This document shows, piece by piece, positions 45,217-54,110 of a stretch of 64,000 nt of DNA. How positions within the stretch are numbered: position 1 is the stretch's first letter; every line of letters begins with the position of its first letter. The notes under the pieces are model-generated. The model did no database searches, was not told the origin of the DNA, and was given only the letters and a program-made list of their open reading frames with translations. This DNA comes from Cellulomonas persica (GTDB lineage Bacteria > Actinomycetota > Actinomycetes > Actinomycetales > Cellulomonadaceae). The stretch spans positions 1-64,000 of the forward strand of contig NZ_BJUA01000014.1 in the NCBI RefSeq assembly GCF_007989825.1. The letters run 5' to 3'. Position numbers and translations under genes: made by a program.

Positions 45217-45828
45217 TCAGCGCTGGCGCAGGCGCTCCATCGCGAGCTGCACCAGGGCGATCAGGGCCTGCTTGGTGGCCGCACGCGAACGCGCGTCCGT
45301 GTAGAGCACCGGGACGTGCGCCGGGATGGCGAGCGCCTCGCGGACGTCCTCGAGCGCGTGCTTGGCGACGCCGTCGAAGCAGTTGACACCCACGACGAAC
45401 GGGATGCCACGGCTCTCGAAGTAGTCGACTGCCGGGAAGCACTGGTCGAGCCGGTCGGTGTCCACCAGCACGACGGCGCCGATCGCGCCGCGCACCAGGT
45501 CGTCCCACATGAACAGGAAGCGGTCCTGGCCCGGGGTGCCGAACAGGTACAGCCACAGCGAACCCGGCAGCGCGATGCGGCCGAAGTCCATGGCGACCGT
45601 GGTGGTGGTCTTGTGGTCCGACACACCGCCGGCGTCGTCGACGCCGATGGAGTGCTCGGTCATCGCGGCCTCGGTGTTCAGGGGCTCGATGTCCGAGATG
45701 GATCCGATGAAGGTGGTCTTGCCGACGGCGAAGCCGCCGGCCACGACGATCTTGACGACGGTGGGGGCGACTGCACCGGCGGTTCCGGCCGGAGCGGCCA
45801 CCGCGGCGTCAGAGGGCGGAAATGCCAT
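45217..45828 (-). CDS. Conservon GTP-binding protein (CvnD-like)
   Basis: A 203-residue small G protein. P-loop GGFAVGKTTFIGS, G3 region with LFGTPGQDRF, and G4-like VNCFDG (in place of NKxD) match the CvnD/MglA-like GTPases encoded last in actinobacterial conservons. It would cycle at the membrane with the roadblock protein as GAP or partner. The ATG 45828 has GGAG nine bases upstream; a GTG at 45837 is possible. The start overlaps the DUF742 gene by 20 bp. Confidence 0.92.
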   Translation of the reverse strand: MAFPPSDAAVAAPAGTAGAVAPTVVKIVVAGGFAVGKTTFIGSISDIEPLNTEAAMTEHSIGVDDAGGVSDHKTTTTVAMDFGRIALPGSLWLYLFGTPGQDRFLFMWDDLVRGAIGAVVLVDTDRLDQCFPAVDYFESRGIPFVVGVNCFDGVAKHALEDVREALAIPAHVPVLYTDARSRAATKQALIALVQLAMERLRQR

Positions 45829-46186
45829 TGAGAACACTCTCCAGCACGCTCAGGGACAGGGCGGGGGACTCACCGGTGTTGACCTCGACCGGCTGAGAGG
45901 TGTGCACGCGCACGAGTTGCTGGTCGGACATGTCCGAGACCAGGATCCTGATCACTCCGATCGGGAGGTGGAGCAGTGCGGACAGCTCCGCGACGGAGAT
46001 GTAGGTGCTCGCCGCGTGCTGCAGGATCGCACGCCGCTCCGGCGGCAGACCCTGACTCGACACTGCGTCGGGCAGCGCCTCGACCAACGCCTCGATCGGC
46101 AGGTCGGAGCGCGCCGAGCGCACGCGCCCGCCGGTGACGGCGTAGGGCCGCACCGTCCGGGCGACGTACTCGATGTGCTCACTCAT
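45809..46186 (-). CDS. DUF742 protein (CvnC-like)
   Basis: A 125-residue protein matching the DUF742 family of conservons: YVARTVRPYAVTGGRVRS at the start, then a winged-helix-like C terminus (ILQHAASTYISVAELSALLHLPIGVIRILVSDMSDQQLV) with a final VLESVLNGISAL helix. It probably bridges the sensor kinase and the GTPase. It starts 14 bp after the roadblock gene. Confidence 0.92.
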   Translation of the reverse strand: MSEHIEYVARTVRPYAVTGGRVRSARSDLPIEALVEALPDAVSSQGLPPERRAILQHAASTYISVAELSALLHLPIGVIRILVSDMSDQQLVRVHTSQPVEVNTGESPALSLSVLESVLNGISAL

Positions 46187-46200
46187 GAAGGATGGGCTCC

Positions 46201-46650
46201 TCAGACAGCCGGGGCTCGGGTAGCGCCGTCGACGGGGAGCTGGCCGCGCATCTCCGAGATGAGCTGCGGGGTCAGGGTCGCCTCGGTGCGGGACACGAGC
46301 ATGGCCATCTCGTATCCGATGAGGCCGACGTCGCAGCTCGAGTCGGCGACCACGGCGAGGACGGAGCCGTTCGAGACGGTCATCAGGAAGAGGAACAGCG
46401 TGTCCATCTCGATGATCGCCTGACGCACCTCCCCCGCACGCAGCTGCCGCGACGCGCCGCGGGTCAGGCTCGACATGCCGGAGACGATCGCGGCCAGCTG
46501 GTCGCCGCTGGTGCGGTCCAGCTGTTCCGACATCGCCATGAGCAGACCGTCGGCCGACACCACAAGCGTGTGGCGAGTGCCGGGCACGGTCCGGACGAAA
46601 TTGTCCAGGAGCCAGCCGAAATTGGCTGCCTCGGTGCTGAGCGCGGTCAC
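46201..46650 (-). CDS. Roadblock/LC7 domain protein (CvnB-like)
   Basis: A 149-residue roadblock/LC7 protein: FGWLLDNFVRTVPGTRHTLVVSADGLLMAMS, then GDQLAAIVSGMSSLTRGASR and LFLFLMTVSNGSVLAVVADSSCDVGLIGYEMAMLV. These proteins regulate small GTPases. GTG 46650 follows AAGGAGGAA by two bases more, a strong ribosome-binding site. It lies 82 bp after the sensor kinase on the same transcript. Confidence 0.93.
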   Translation of the reverse strand: MTALSTEAANFGWLLDNFVRTVPGTRHTLVVSADGLLMAMSEQLDRTSGDQLAAIVSGMSSLTRGASRQLRAGEVRQAIIEMDTLFLFLMTVSNGSVLAVVADSSCDVGLIGYEMAMLVSRTEATLTPQLISEMRGQLPVDGATRAPAV

Positions 46651-46732
46651 ACTTCCTCCTTGCTGGTGCAGTCGACGACTGCGGGTTCGTACGTCCCCAC
46701 GGCGGGGGCGATGTGGGGAACAGCGGCAGGTG

Positions 46733-49700
46733 TCATGAGGAGCTCCGAGGCGAGTCGCCCGCGGCCTGACGGCCACGAGAGGTGCCGGACTGGAAGCTCG
46801 ACAGGCGGCTCCGCAGCTCGTTGGGGTCACGCTGCGGGCCCTTGCCGGCGGACTCCGACGGAGCCGGGGCGATCGGCGGCATGGCCGTCGGGACGCGCCT
46901 GGTCAGGCGCTCGCCCGAGCTGGCGACGCTCGGCCGGTACGTCGAGAGCTGGCTGAGCTCGGACAGCGCCTGCTCCTGGATGTCGGAGCGCAGCGCCAGC
47001 ATCGCGGCGACGTTGTCGTCGAGCGTGCCGATCCGCGGTGCCACCGACTGCGGGACCACCGGGTTCGGCACGTCCACCGTGGCGGCGGCCGCCGACTGGC
47101 GGGGCGCTGCCCACTCCGGCGGAGCCCACGAGCCGGAGGACGCCGGCACGGGCGCCGGGGCGGGCGCCGGGACCACGGGTGCGGCGACCGGAGCCGGCGG
47201 CTCGGGCGCGGACCACGCGGACTGACGCGTCGGCTCGGCGGCGGGCTGCTCGACCGGGGCCGGCGCCGACCACGCGGCGACCGGCTCGGAGGCGGGGGTG
47301 AAGCTCGCCGCGGGCGTCGCACCGGTGGTGCCGCTCTGCTCGCCCTTGCGGCGACCGAACAGACCCCAGCGCTTCTTGCCGCCCTTCTCCTCGGCGGCCG
47401 GCGCGAGGTCGGCCACGCCTGCCGCACCGAAGCCTGCGGCTGCGCCGAGACCGGCGTCCGCGCTACCCGCGTTCCACCCGGCGGCGGGTGCGGGCTGCTC
47501 GGCGACGGGAGCGACCGGCGCCGCGGGCTGCGGCGCGACCGGGGCCGGCTGCGCCTCGAACACCGACGGAGCCGGGGCCGTGGGCGCCGACGGGGCGTCG
47601 GGCGTCTCGGTCTGCGCGAGGGACGGCCACGCGGGAGCACCCCACGCGGGCGTCGTCTCGGCCCAGACCGGGTCCTGCTCGGGCTCGTCCTCGGCGAGGC
47701 CGGGGACCGCGAACGTCCCGAACGCGGGCGCCTCGGCGACGGGCTCAGCATCCTGCTCGGCTGCCGGCTCGGCGGCGGGCTCCGCGGGGAGCAGCTCGGT
47801 CGGGGCGTCCCACGCGGGCGCCTGCCAGGCCGGCTGATCCTCGACGACCTGCTCGGCGACGGGCTCGGACGCCACGGGCTCGGGCGCGTACGACGCGGGC
47901 TCGTAGCTCAGCGGCTCCGCCGGCTGGAACGCGGCAGGCTGGTACGCGGCGGGCTGGTACGCAGCGGGCTCGTGGGCCGGCTCGGCGCTCGCCGGCTGGA
48001 ACGACGCGGGCTCGTAGGACGCCGGCTCGTACGAGGCGGGCTCGTACGCCTGCGGCTCGGCCTCGGGCTCGGCCTCGACCGCGGGGGCGGCAGCCACCGG
48101 CTCGGCGACGGCCGGCACCGCACCCGTGTGCCACGCGCGGGCCTCGTCGAGCGTGCGCTCGAAGTCGAACGGCTGCGACGGGTCGACCTGCGCACGGCCC
48201 CGCGAGGACCATCCGGCGTACCCGCTGTACGAGGTGTACGGCACGGGCGTCGGCGCCGCGACCGGGACGTCGACGACCGACGGCTCGGCGTGCTGCTCGA
48301 CGTGCTGCTCGGCGGCCTGCTCCTCGGCGGCGGCCTGCTCGGCCGGCTGCTCGGCGGGAGCCGCGTAGGGCTCGTACTGCTGCTCCGGCTGCGTGTCGAC
48401 GGCCGGAGCGAGGTCGACCGCGGGCGCCTCCCACTGCGGGAGGTCGTGCGACGGCTCGCTCGCGGCACGGGCCACGAGGGGCTCGATCGCACCGGTCGGC
48501 GCGGGCTCGTAGCTCGCGGGCTCGTAGGCGGCGGGCTCGTACGACGGCTGCTCCTGGTACGACGGCGCGTCGACGACCGACTGCTCGGCGGGCTCGAAGG
48601 CCGCCGACTCGTAGGACGCCGGCTCGTAGGCCTGCTCGGCGGGCGCCTGCTCGGCGACGGGCGCGTACGGCTCGTAGGCCTGCTCGGCGGGCGCCTGCTC
48701 GGCGACGGGCGCGTACGGCTCGTACGCCTGCTCGGCCGGTGCCTGCTCGGCGACCGGCGCGTACGGCTCGTACGCCTGCTCGGCGGGCGCCTGCTCGGGC
48801 GTGTACGCCTCGGGCTGGTAGGCGACCTGCTCGTCGGCGGGGGCCGCGTGCTCGTCGGCCGCCTCGTGCTCGTCGGCTGCCTCGGTCGGCTGCGGCTCGG
48901 ACGCGAGGTCGTCGGCGAAGGTCGGCGCCCACTCCTGCGACTGCGCGACGGCGGGCTCGTCGTCGTCGTCGGGCGCGAGGCCGGGGACCTCGAGCACGGC
49001 GGGAGCGGGCTCGTCGACGGGCTGCTGCTCGTCGTCGTCCTCGGCGAGCGCGGGGACCTCGGGCTGGGCCGGGGACAGACCGTGCGCGCCGAGCGCCATC
49101 CACGGCGCGCGGACCTGGTCGTTGCCACCGTCCTCGCCGAGCGCGCTGCGGCCCCGGAAGCCGGAGAACAGGCCGGCACGAGCGGCGGGGCTGGGCACCG
49201 ACGACGCGGGCTTCTCCTCCTGCACCGGGGCGGCCGGGGCCGCCTGGGCGACCGCGGGCGTCGTGGAGCGCGCGGCACGGCTCGGGAGGCCGGAGCCGGA
49301 CGCCGCCTGCAGCGTCGCGGGCGCCCAGTCGGGCGCGGACGACGACAGGTCGGGAGACAGGGTCGGGACGGCCGTCTCGGGCAGGACGATCGCGTTCTCG
49401 TCGAACGTCTTGCGCGGTCGGGCCGGGAGCTCGCCGCCACCGCGGGTCGGCAGACCGCCGGCGGCACCCGGCACCGGGATCGGCGCGGAGTCGGCCGACG
49501 GCTCGCCCTCGCCACGGCGACGTCGCGGCAGACCGAGCGCCGTCTCGCCGTCGGTGAGCGCGGCGAGGTCCACGGGGGCGACCTCGGGCGCCTCGACGGC
49601 GGCTGCGGCGACCTGGGCCTCGATGGACGGCGCACCGTACGTCGAGTTCTCGTTGGTGGAGAACAGCGACGCGGGCAGGAGCACGGTCGTGTCGGTACCC

Positions 49701-51508
49701 GTGCCGCCCTCGGCCTTGGCGAGGCGCACCGCGGCGCCGAGCTTCTGGGCGATGCGGCCGACGACGAAGAGGCCGAGGCGCTGGGCACCGAGGGCGTCAC
49801 CGGCACCCGACGAGACGATCTTCGCGTTGGCGGCGACGATCTCCTCGTCGGTCATGCCGAGGCCGTGGTCGCGGATGCGGACCGCGACGAACTGACCGGA
49901 CACACCGGTGGTGACGGTGACCGGGGTCTCGGGCTCGGAGAAGACCGTGGCGTTCTCGAGCAGCTCGGCGAGCAGGTGGGCTGCGGGCAGCGCGTTGAAC
50001 CCGAGCATGTGCGGGTCGACCTGCAGGTCGAGCTCGACGCGGTCGTACTGCTCGATCTCGGACGAGGCGGTGCGGATCACGTCGGACAGCGGCATCGAGT
50101 CGCGCAGACGACGACCCGAGTCGATGCCCGCGAGCACGAGGAGCGACTCCGCGTTACGACGCATCCGGGTGGCGAGGTGGTCGAGGCGGAACAGGTTCGC
50201 GAGCGTGTTCGGGTCTTCCTCGGAACGCTCGAGCGAGTCGATGAACGACAGCTGGCGGTTGAGGAGCACCTGGTCGCGACGGGCGACGTTGACGAACATC
50301 TCGGCGATGGACCCACGCAGGGCGGCCTGCTCCTGCGCGACGCGCACGGTGGTGGAGTTCATCGAGTTGAACGCCTGGGCGAGCCGGCCGACCTCGTCGC
50401 GCGAGGTCACGGGGATCGGCTCGAGCTGCACGTCCGGCTGCTCACCCGGGGTCGCCACCTGCTCGACGATCTGCGGCAGGCGCTCACGGACGTCGGAGGC
50501 GGCCGAGGTCAGGCGCCGCAGCGGGATGACGATCGACCGGGAGACGACGAGCGCGAGCAGCAGGGACAGCGCGAAGGCGAGGACGGTCGCGGCGATGGTG
50601 AGGTACGTCCGCTGCGTCGCGGCGTCCACGTCTGCGTCGGCGAGCGTCTGCGCGTGCTTGATCGCGTTCTCGGCGACCTGGACGAGCGCGGTCGTCTGCT
50701 CCTCGATCTCCGCGGAGTAGGCGGCCGGGTCGACCTTCTGGACGGACTCGAGCTCGCCCTTGGCGAGCAGCGCGCGCTGCGCGATGAACTGCGACGAGGG
50801 GTGGCCGGCGGGCAGCTTGAGGTCGACGCCCGACATGCGGTTCAGCGCGACGGCCGCGTTGGTCCGGCTGACCTCGACCGCGTCGACCTTCTCCTGGTAC
50901 ACGGAACCGAGCGCGGGGCTGACGGTTCCGGCGAGCAGCGACGAGCCCTGGATGAGCTCGGCGACGAGGTCGGTCGACGTCTGCGAGAGCGTGCGGTAGC
51001 CGGTGACGGCGGCGGCGACGTCACGGTTCGGGAACGTCTCCGCGATCTGGGCGACGAGCTCGAGCTGGCCGTTCTCGATCGTCTGGAAGTTCGCGCGGAC
51101 GACGGAGGACACACCACCGCGCTCGACCGCGAGGCGGGCGGCGGGCAGGGTCGTCTCGTAGTCGGCCTGCACCGACTCCCACTGCTGCACGACCGCGTCC
51201 GAGAACTTGTCGAGCGGGATGTCGCCGCTGATCTTGCGCACGTTGGCGAGCGCGACGTCGGTCGCGGCCTGCGCGGCGGCGATCGTCTCGGGGTCGCGGC
51301 TCGTCATCGACACGATGTACTCGGTGTCGATCGCCTGGCCCAGCGGCATGTACGCGCGCAGCGTGGAGGTGACGCTCTGTGCGGCACGCGCCTCGTTCAG
51401 GTCGTCGAGGGCGCTCACCGAGATGTAGGCACCGAGAAGGACCAGCACGAGCATCGGCACGGCCAGTACGGCCAGCACCTTGGCTCTAATGCCAAGTCGT
51501 CGCAGCAT
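46733..51508 (-). CDS. Nitrate/nitrite-sensor-type histidine kinase (CvnA-like) with giant C-terminal tail
   Basis: A 1591-residue membrane sensor, about twice the usual length. TM1 is residues 10-32, the extracytoplasmic NIT-type domain about 50-290, TM2 302-322, then HAMP to about 390. The dimerisation helix holds LFRLDHL (His444), and the HATPase domain has LLENA (Asn519), DHGLGM (547-552) and GTGTDTTVLLP. Residues 630-1560 are Ala/Pro/Glu-rich, with SYEPA units and three 16-residue APVAEQAPAEQAYEPY repeats, probably disordered. The last 30 residues (NELRSRLSSFQSGTSRGR) recover a conserved basic C-terminal motif. GAAGGGAACG precedes the ATG. It is the first gene of the four-gene conservon. 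Confidence 0.93.
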   Translation of the reverse strand: MLRRLGIRAKVLAVLAVPMLVLVLLGAYISVSALDDLNEARAAQSVTSTLRAYMPLGQAIDTEYIVSMTSRDPETIAAAQAATDVALANVRKISGDIPLDKFSDAVVQQWESVQADYETTLPAARLAVERGGVSSVVRANFQTIENGQLELVAQIAETFPNRDVAAAVTGYRTLSQTSTDLVAELIQGSSLLAGTVSPALGSVYQEKVDAVEVSRTNAAVALNRMSGVDLKLPAGHPSSQFIAQRALLAKGELESVQKVDPAAYSAEIEEQTTALVQVAENAIKHAQTLADADVDAATQRTYLTIAATVLAFALSLLLALVVSRSIVIPLRRLTSAASDVRERLPQIVEQVATPGEQPDVQLEPIPVTSRDEVGRLAQAFNSMNSTTVRVAQEQAALRGSIAEMFVNVARRDQVLLNRQLSFIDSLERSEEDPNTLANLFRLDHLATRMRRNAESLLVLAGIDSGRRLRDSMPLSDVIRTASSEIEQYDRVELDLQVDPHMLGFNALPAAHLLAELLENATVFSEPETPVTVTTGVSGQFVAVRIRDHGLGMTDEEIVAANAKIVSSGAGDALGAQRLGLFVVGRIAQKLGAAVRLAKAEGGTGTDTTVLLPASLFSTNENSTYGAPSIEAQVAAAAVEAPEVAPVDLAALTDGETALGLPRRRRGEGEPSADSAPIPVPGAAGGLPTRGGGELPARPRKTFDENAIVLPETAVPTLSPDLSSSAPDWAPATLQAASGSGLPSRAARSTTPAVAQAAPAAPVQEEKPASSVPSPAARAGLFSGFRGRSALGEDGGNDQVRAPWMALGAHGLSPAQPEVPALAEDDDEQQPVDEPAPAVLEVPGLAPDDDDEPAVAQSQEWAPTFADDLASEPQPTEAADEHEAADEHAAPADEQVAYQPEAYTPEQAPAEQAYEPYAPVAEQAPAEQAYEPYAPVAEQAPAEQAYEPYAPVAEQAPAEQAYEPASYESAAFEPAEQSVVDAPSYQEQPSYEPAAYEPASYEPAPTGAIEPLVARAASEPSHDLPQWEAPAVDLAPAVDTQPEQQYEPYAAPAEQPAEQAAAEEQAAEQHVEQHAEPSVVDVPVAAPTPVPYTSYSGYAGWSSRGRAQVDPSQPFDFERTLDEARAWHTGAVPAVAEPVAAAPAVEAEPEAEPQAYEPASYEPASYEPASFQPASAEPAHEPAAYQPAAYQPAAFQPAEPLSYEPASYAPEPVASEPVAEQVVEDQPAWQAPAWDAPTELLPAEPAAEPAAEQDAEPVAEAPAFGTFAVPGLAEDEPEQDPVWAETTPAWGAPAWPSLAQTETPDAPSAPTAPAPSVFEAQPAPVAPQPAAPVAPVAEQPAPAAGWNAGSADAGLGAAAGFGAAGVADLAPAAEEKGGKKRWGLFGRRKGEQSGTTGATPAASFTPASEPVAAWSAPAPVEQPAAEPTRQSAWSAPEPPAPVAAPVVPAPAPAPVPASSGSWAPPEWAAPRQSAAAATVDVPNPVVPQSVAPRIGTLDDNVAAMLALRSDIQEQALSELSQLSTYRPSVASSGERLTRRVPTAMPPIAPAPSESAGKGPQRDPNELRSRLSSFQSGTSRGRQAAGDSPRSSS
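48630..48800 (-). repeat. 48-bp tandem repeats encoding a 16-residue unit
   Basis: Three full and one partial copy of a 48-bp unit encode EQAPAEQAYEPYAPVA within the sensor kinase tail. Copies are nearly identical at DNA level with scattered synonymous changes. Shorter SYEPA/AYQPA units of 15-21 bp lie at 47.88-48.06 kb. Confidence 0.9.
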
Positions 51509-51714
51509 CTCGTTCCCTTCCTCGCCTGACGCGGGGTTCCGTCGGCGCGGACACGACGATGGATCACCCGTGCCGCAGTATCGGCCGTTGGACGATCGAC
51601 CATTAGCCCGCGCCAGAGTTTGCCACGGACCTCACCCAGAGGGATACGACGAACCGGGACGAGGTGGACGCGCACCACCACATGTGCGTGATGGGGAGTG
51701 CCGAAGGTCCCGAC

Positions 51715-51720
51715 TATGGT
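51715..51720 (+). promoter_or_regulatory. -10 box of the quinone oxidoreductase gene
   Basis: TATGGT ends exactly six bases before the GTG at 51727, which places +1 at the start codon. No convincing -35 is seen and no Shine-Dalgarno could fit. It is one of many such leaderless arrangements in the window. Confidence 0.6.
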
Positions 51721-51726
51721 GCCCAG

Positions 51727-52764
51727 GTGCGCGCAGTCGTCGTGACCGAGCCCGGTGGACCCGAGGTCCTCGCGGTGCAGGACGTCCCCGAGCCCGTCCC
51801 GGGTCCCGGCGAGGTGCTCGTCGCGGTCGAGGCCGCGGGCGTGAACCGCGCGGACCTCCTGCAGCGCGCGGGCGCCTATCCCCCGCCTCCGGGCGCCGCG
51901 CCGTGGCCGGGTCTCGAGGCGGCGGGCGTCGTGCTGGCCGTCGGTCCGGCGGCCGACGAGGCCGCGACGAGCCGGACGACGAAGGGCGCGGCAGAGCCGG
52001 CGCGCGGCGCGCGGTCCGACGAGCTCGCGGTCGGTGACCGCGTCGCCGTGCTGCTCGCGGGCGGAGGCTACGCCGAGCGCGTCGTCGTGTCCGCCGCCCT
52101 CGCGCTGCGCGTGCCCGAGGCGGTCTCGCCGGTCGAGGCCGGCGCCCTGCCGGAGGCGCTCGCGACCGTGTGGTCCAACCTGCGCGAGGCGCAGGCCGCA
52201 CCGGGCGAGACGGTCCTCGTGCGCGGCGGCTCGGGCGGGATCGGCTCGATCGCGGTGCCGCTGGCCCGGTTGCTGGGGCTGCGCGTGATCGCGACCGCGG
52301 GCGGGCCGCAGCGCGTGGCGCGCGTCGCCGCGCTCGGGGCTGACGTCGCGCTGGACCACCGCGCGGACGACCTTGCGGACCAGGTCCTGGCCGCCACCGA
52401 CGGGCGCGGCGTCGACGTCGTGCTCGACGTGCTCGGTGCGGGTGGCCTCGAGGACAACGTGCGCGTGCTCGCGACGGGTGGCCGGCTCGTCGTGATCGGG
52501 TTGCAGAAGGGGCGCCGCGGGACGCTGGACCTGGGCACGCTCATGGCCCGCCGGGGCCGGGTGATCGCGACGACGCTGCGCTCGCGCGAGCCCGCCGACA
52601 AGGCGCGGATCATGGCCGAGGTGCGCGAGCACGTGTGGCCGTTCGTCGTCGACGGCCGGCTGCGGCCGGTCGTGCACCGGACGCTCGGGCTCGACGACGC
52701 GGCGCGCGCGCACGAGCTGCTCGCGAGCGGCGAGGTGTTCGGCAAGCTCGTCCTGGTCCCTTGA
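51727..52764 (+). CDS. Zinc-independent quinone oxidoreductase (MDR, zeta-crystallin type)
   Basis: A 345-residue NADPH-dependent reductase: N-terminal GroES-like domain (VRAVVVTEPGGPEVLAVQDVPEP, NRADLLQRAGAYPPP), then a Rossmann domain with VRGGSGGIGSIAVPLARLLG. The zinc-binding cysteines of alcohol dehydrogenases are absent, as in QOR/PIG3-like enzymes, which have GAYPPPPG. An unusual 25-residue polar insert (AADEAATSRTTKGAAEPARG) interrupts the loop around residue 85. The GTG 51727 is preferred to the ATG upstream because of the -10 box and the conserved N terminus. Confidence 0.9.
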   Translation: MRAVVVTEPGGPEVLAVQDVPEPVPGPGEVLVAVEAAGVNRADLLQRAGAYPPPPGAAPWPGLEAAGVVLAVGPAADEAATSRTTKGAAEPARGARSDELAVGDRVAVLLAGGGYAERVVVSAALALRVPEAVSPVEAGALPEALATVWSNLREAQAAPGETVLVRGGSGGIGSIAVPLARLLGLRVIATAGGPQRVARVAALGADVALDHRADDLADQVLAATDGRGVDVVLDVLGAGGLEDNVRVLATGGRLVVIGLQKGRRGTLDLGTLMARRGRVIATTLRSREPADKARIMAEVREHVWPFVVDGRLRPVVHRTLGLDDAARAHELLASGEVFGKLVLVP

Positions 52765-52780
52765 GCACCCACGGGACCAG
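52753..52780 (+). terminator. Short hairpin over the quinone oxidoreductase stop
   Basis: CTGGTCCC pairs with GGGACCAG over 8 bp around a 12-base loop that contains the stop codon. It lies between convergent genes with only 49 bp between their stops. Confidence 0.5.
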
Positions 52781-52813
52781 GGGAAGCACCGGAACAGCAG
52801 AACAGCGGGACGC

Positions 52814-54046
52814 TCAGGCGAGCAGGCCGGCCGCGAGCGCGGGAGCCAGCGCGGGCGCCAGCGGCAGCCGCGGGATCAGCGTCGCCTGCACCGCGTGGTA
52901 GATGTCCGCCTTGCCGGACCAGATCGTGCGCGAGACGGCGTTGTCGGTGCCGAGCTCGTGCCACCACGAGCCGCCCTCGCGGTCCAGGTGGTGCGTTCCG
53001 ACGTACTCCCACCAGGTCGTGTACCAGGCGTCGAACCGGGCCTGGCCGGTCGCGGCGTGCAGCGCGGCGGCGGCGGACACGGCCTCGGCCGCGACCCAGT
53101 GCATGCGCTCGCGCACCACGGGCGCACCGGTCCAGTCGACGGTGTAGACGAACCCGGGCGCGCCGTCGACGTGCCACCCCTCGACGACGGCCGCGGCGAA
53201 CAGCTGGGTCGCGTCCTCGAGCATCCACTCGGGCGCGGCGCCGTCGAGCGCCTCGAGCGCGGCCCGCACGTGCAGGGTCAGCCGCGCCCACTCGAACGCG
53301 TGGCCGATCGTCGCGCCGTACGGCCGGAACGGGTGCGCGGGCGTGTCGACGTGGTACTCGAGCAGCGGGTTCCAGCGCGCGTCGAAGTGCTCCGGGATCC
53401 GCCACGCGTGGCCGCGCGCGAGGCGGTGCACGACGCGCTCGACGATCCGCGCGGCGCGGTCCAGCCACACGCGCTCCCCCGTGACGTCCGCTGCCGCCAG
53501 GTACGCCTCGACCGTGTGCATGTTCGCGTTGACGCCGCGGTACGGGTCGAGCTCGGTGAACGACGCGTCCCACTCCTCGACGACCATGCCGGCCTCGTCG
53601 TCCCAGAAGTGCTCGGCCTGCACCGCGAGCGCCGCGTCCAGCAGCGCGCGCGCACCGGGCCGTGCGGCGGTCGTCGCCGACGCCGCGGCGAGCACGACGA
53701 ACGCGTGCGGGTACGCGGCCTTCGTCGTCGTCACCGGTGCGCCGTCCCGGCCGACCTCGGCGAACCAGCCGCCGTGCTCGTCGTCGGCGAACACCCCGGC
53801 CAACGCCGCCAGACCGTGGTCGACGAGTGCCGCTGACCCCGGGCGGCCCAGGAGGTGGGCGAGCGCGTACACGTGCGTCATGCGGCACGCGATCCACAGC
53901 TCCCACGGGCCGTCGACCGGCTCCCCCGCGTCGTCCTGCCGCGCGAACGCGCCGGGCACGAGCGCCGAGCGGCGCCCGAACGCGAGCAGCCGGTCCGTCT
54001 CCTGCTCCAGCCAGCGCGCGTGCGCGGCCGTGCTGAGCCATGGCAT
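52814..54046 (-). CDS. AGE family sugar epimerase/isomerase
   Basis: A 410-residue (alpha/alpha)6-barrel protein of the N-acylglucosamine 2-epimerase family, which also includes mannose, cellobiose and sulfoquinovose isomerases. Visible landmarks are the Trp-rich WELWIACRMTHVYALA, GYPHAF-like AYPHAFVVLAAAS, the NANMHTVEAYLAA helix with the catalytic-site histidine, FRPYGATIGHAFEWARL, and the C-terminal WHELGTDNAVSRTIWSGKADIYHA. The WSGKADIYH and length favour the sulfoquinovose/mannose isomerase branch (YihS-like) over the GlcNAc 2-epimerase, but this is inference. The ATG lies six bases after TAGGGT. Confidence 0.88.
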   Translation of the reverse strand: MPWLSTAAHARWLEQETDRLLAFGRRSALVPGAFARQDDAGEPVDGPWELWIACRMTHVYALAHLLGRPGSAALVDHGLAALAGVFADDEHGGWFAEVGRDGAPVTTTKAAYPHAFVVLAAASATTAARPGARALLDAALAVQAEHFWDDEAGMVVEEWDASFTELDPYRGVNANMHTVEAYLAAADVTGERVWLDRAARIVERVVHRLARGHAWRIPEHFDARWNPLLEYHVDTPAHPFRPYGATIGHAFEWARLTLHVRAALEALDGAAPEWMLEDATQLFAAAVVEGWHVDGAPGFVYTVDWTGAPVVRERMHWVAAEAVSAAAALHAATGQARFDAWYTTWWEYVGTHHLDREGGSWWHELGTDNAVSRTIWSGKADIYHAVQATLIPRLPLAPALAPALAAGLLA

Positions 54047-54110
54047 GGCGCCACCCTAGTGGCCGGGTGCCCGCCTGGTCCGGGCGGGTGGCTTCGGCGA
54101 GAATGCCCGG
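54047..54110. promoter_or_regulatory. Compact divergent leaderless promoter pair (epimerase/bpa)
   Basis: Only 64 bp separate the two starts. On the complement strand TAGGGT (54053-54058) ends six bases before the epimerase ATG. On the + strand GAGAAT (54099-54104) ends six bases before the bpa GTG. No ribosome-binding sites are present. Confidence 0.6.

Noticed and set aside
48630-48800. Regularly spaced repeats resembling a CRISPR array
   Set aside because: The 48-bp units are contiguous without unique spacers, lie in frame within a gene and encode a protein repeat; no cas genes are nearby.
47972-51529. Open frame of about 1185 codons antisense to the sensor kinase
   Set aside because: It mirrors the kinase codons, is Arg/Gly/Leu-rich without domains, and the opposite strand clearly encodes the NIT-HAMP-kinase.
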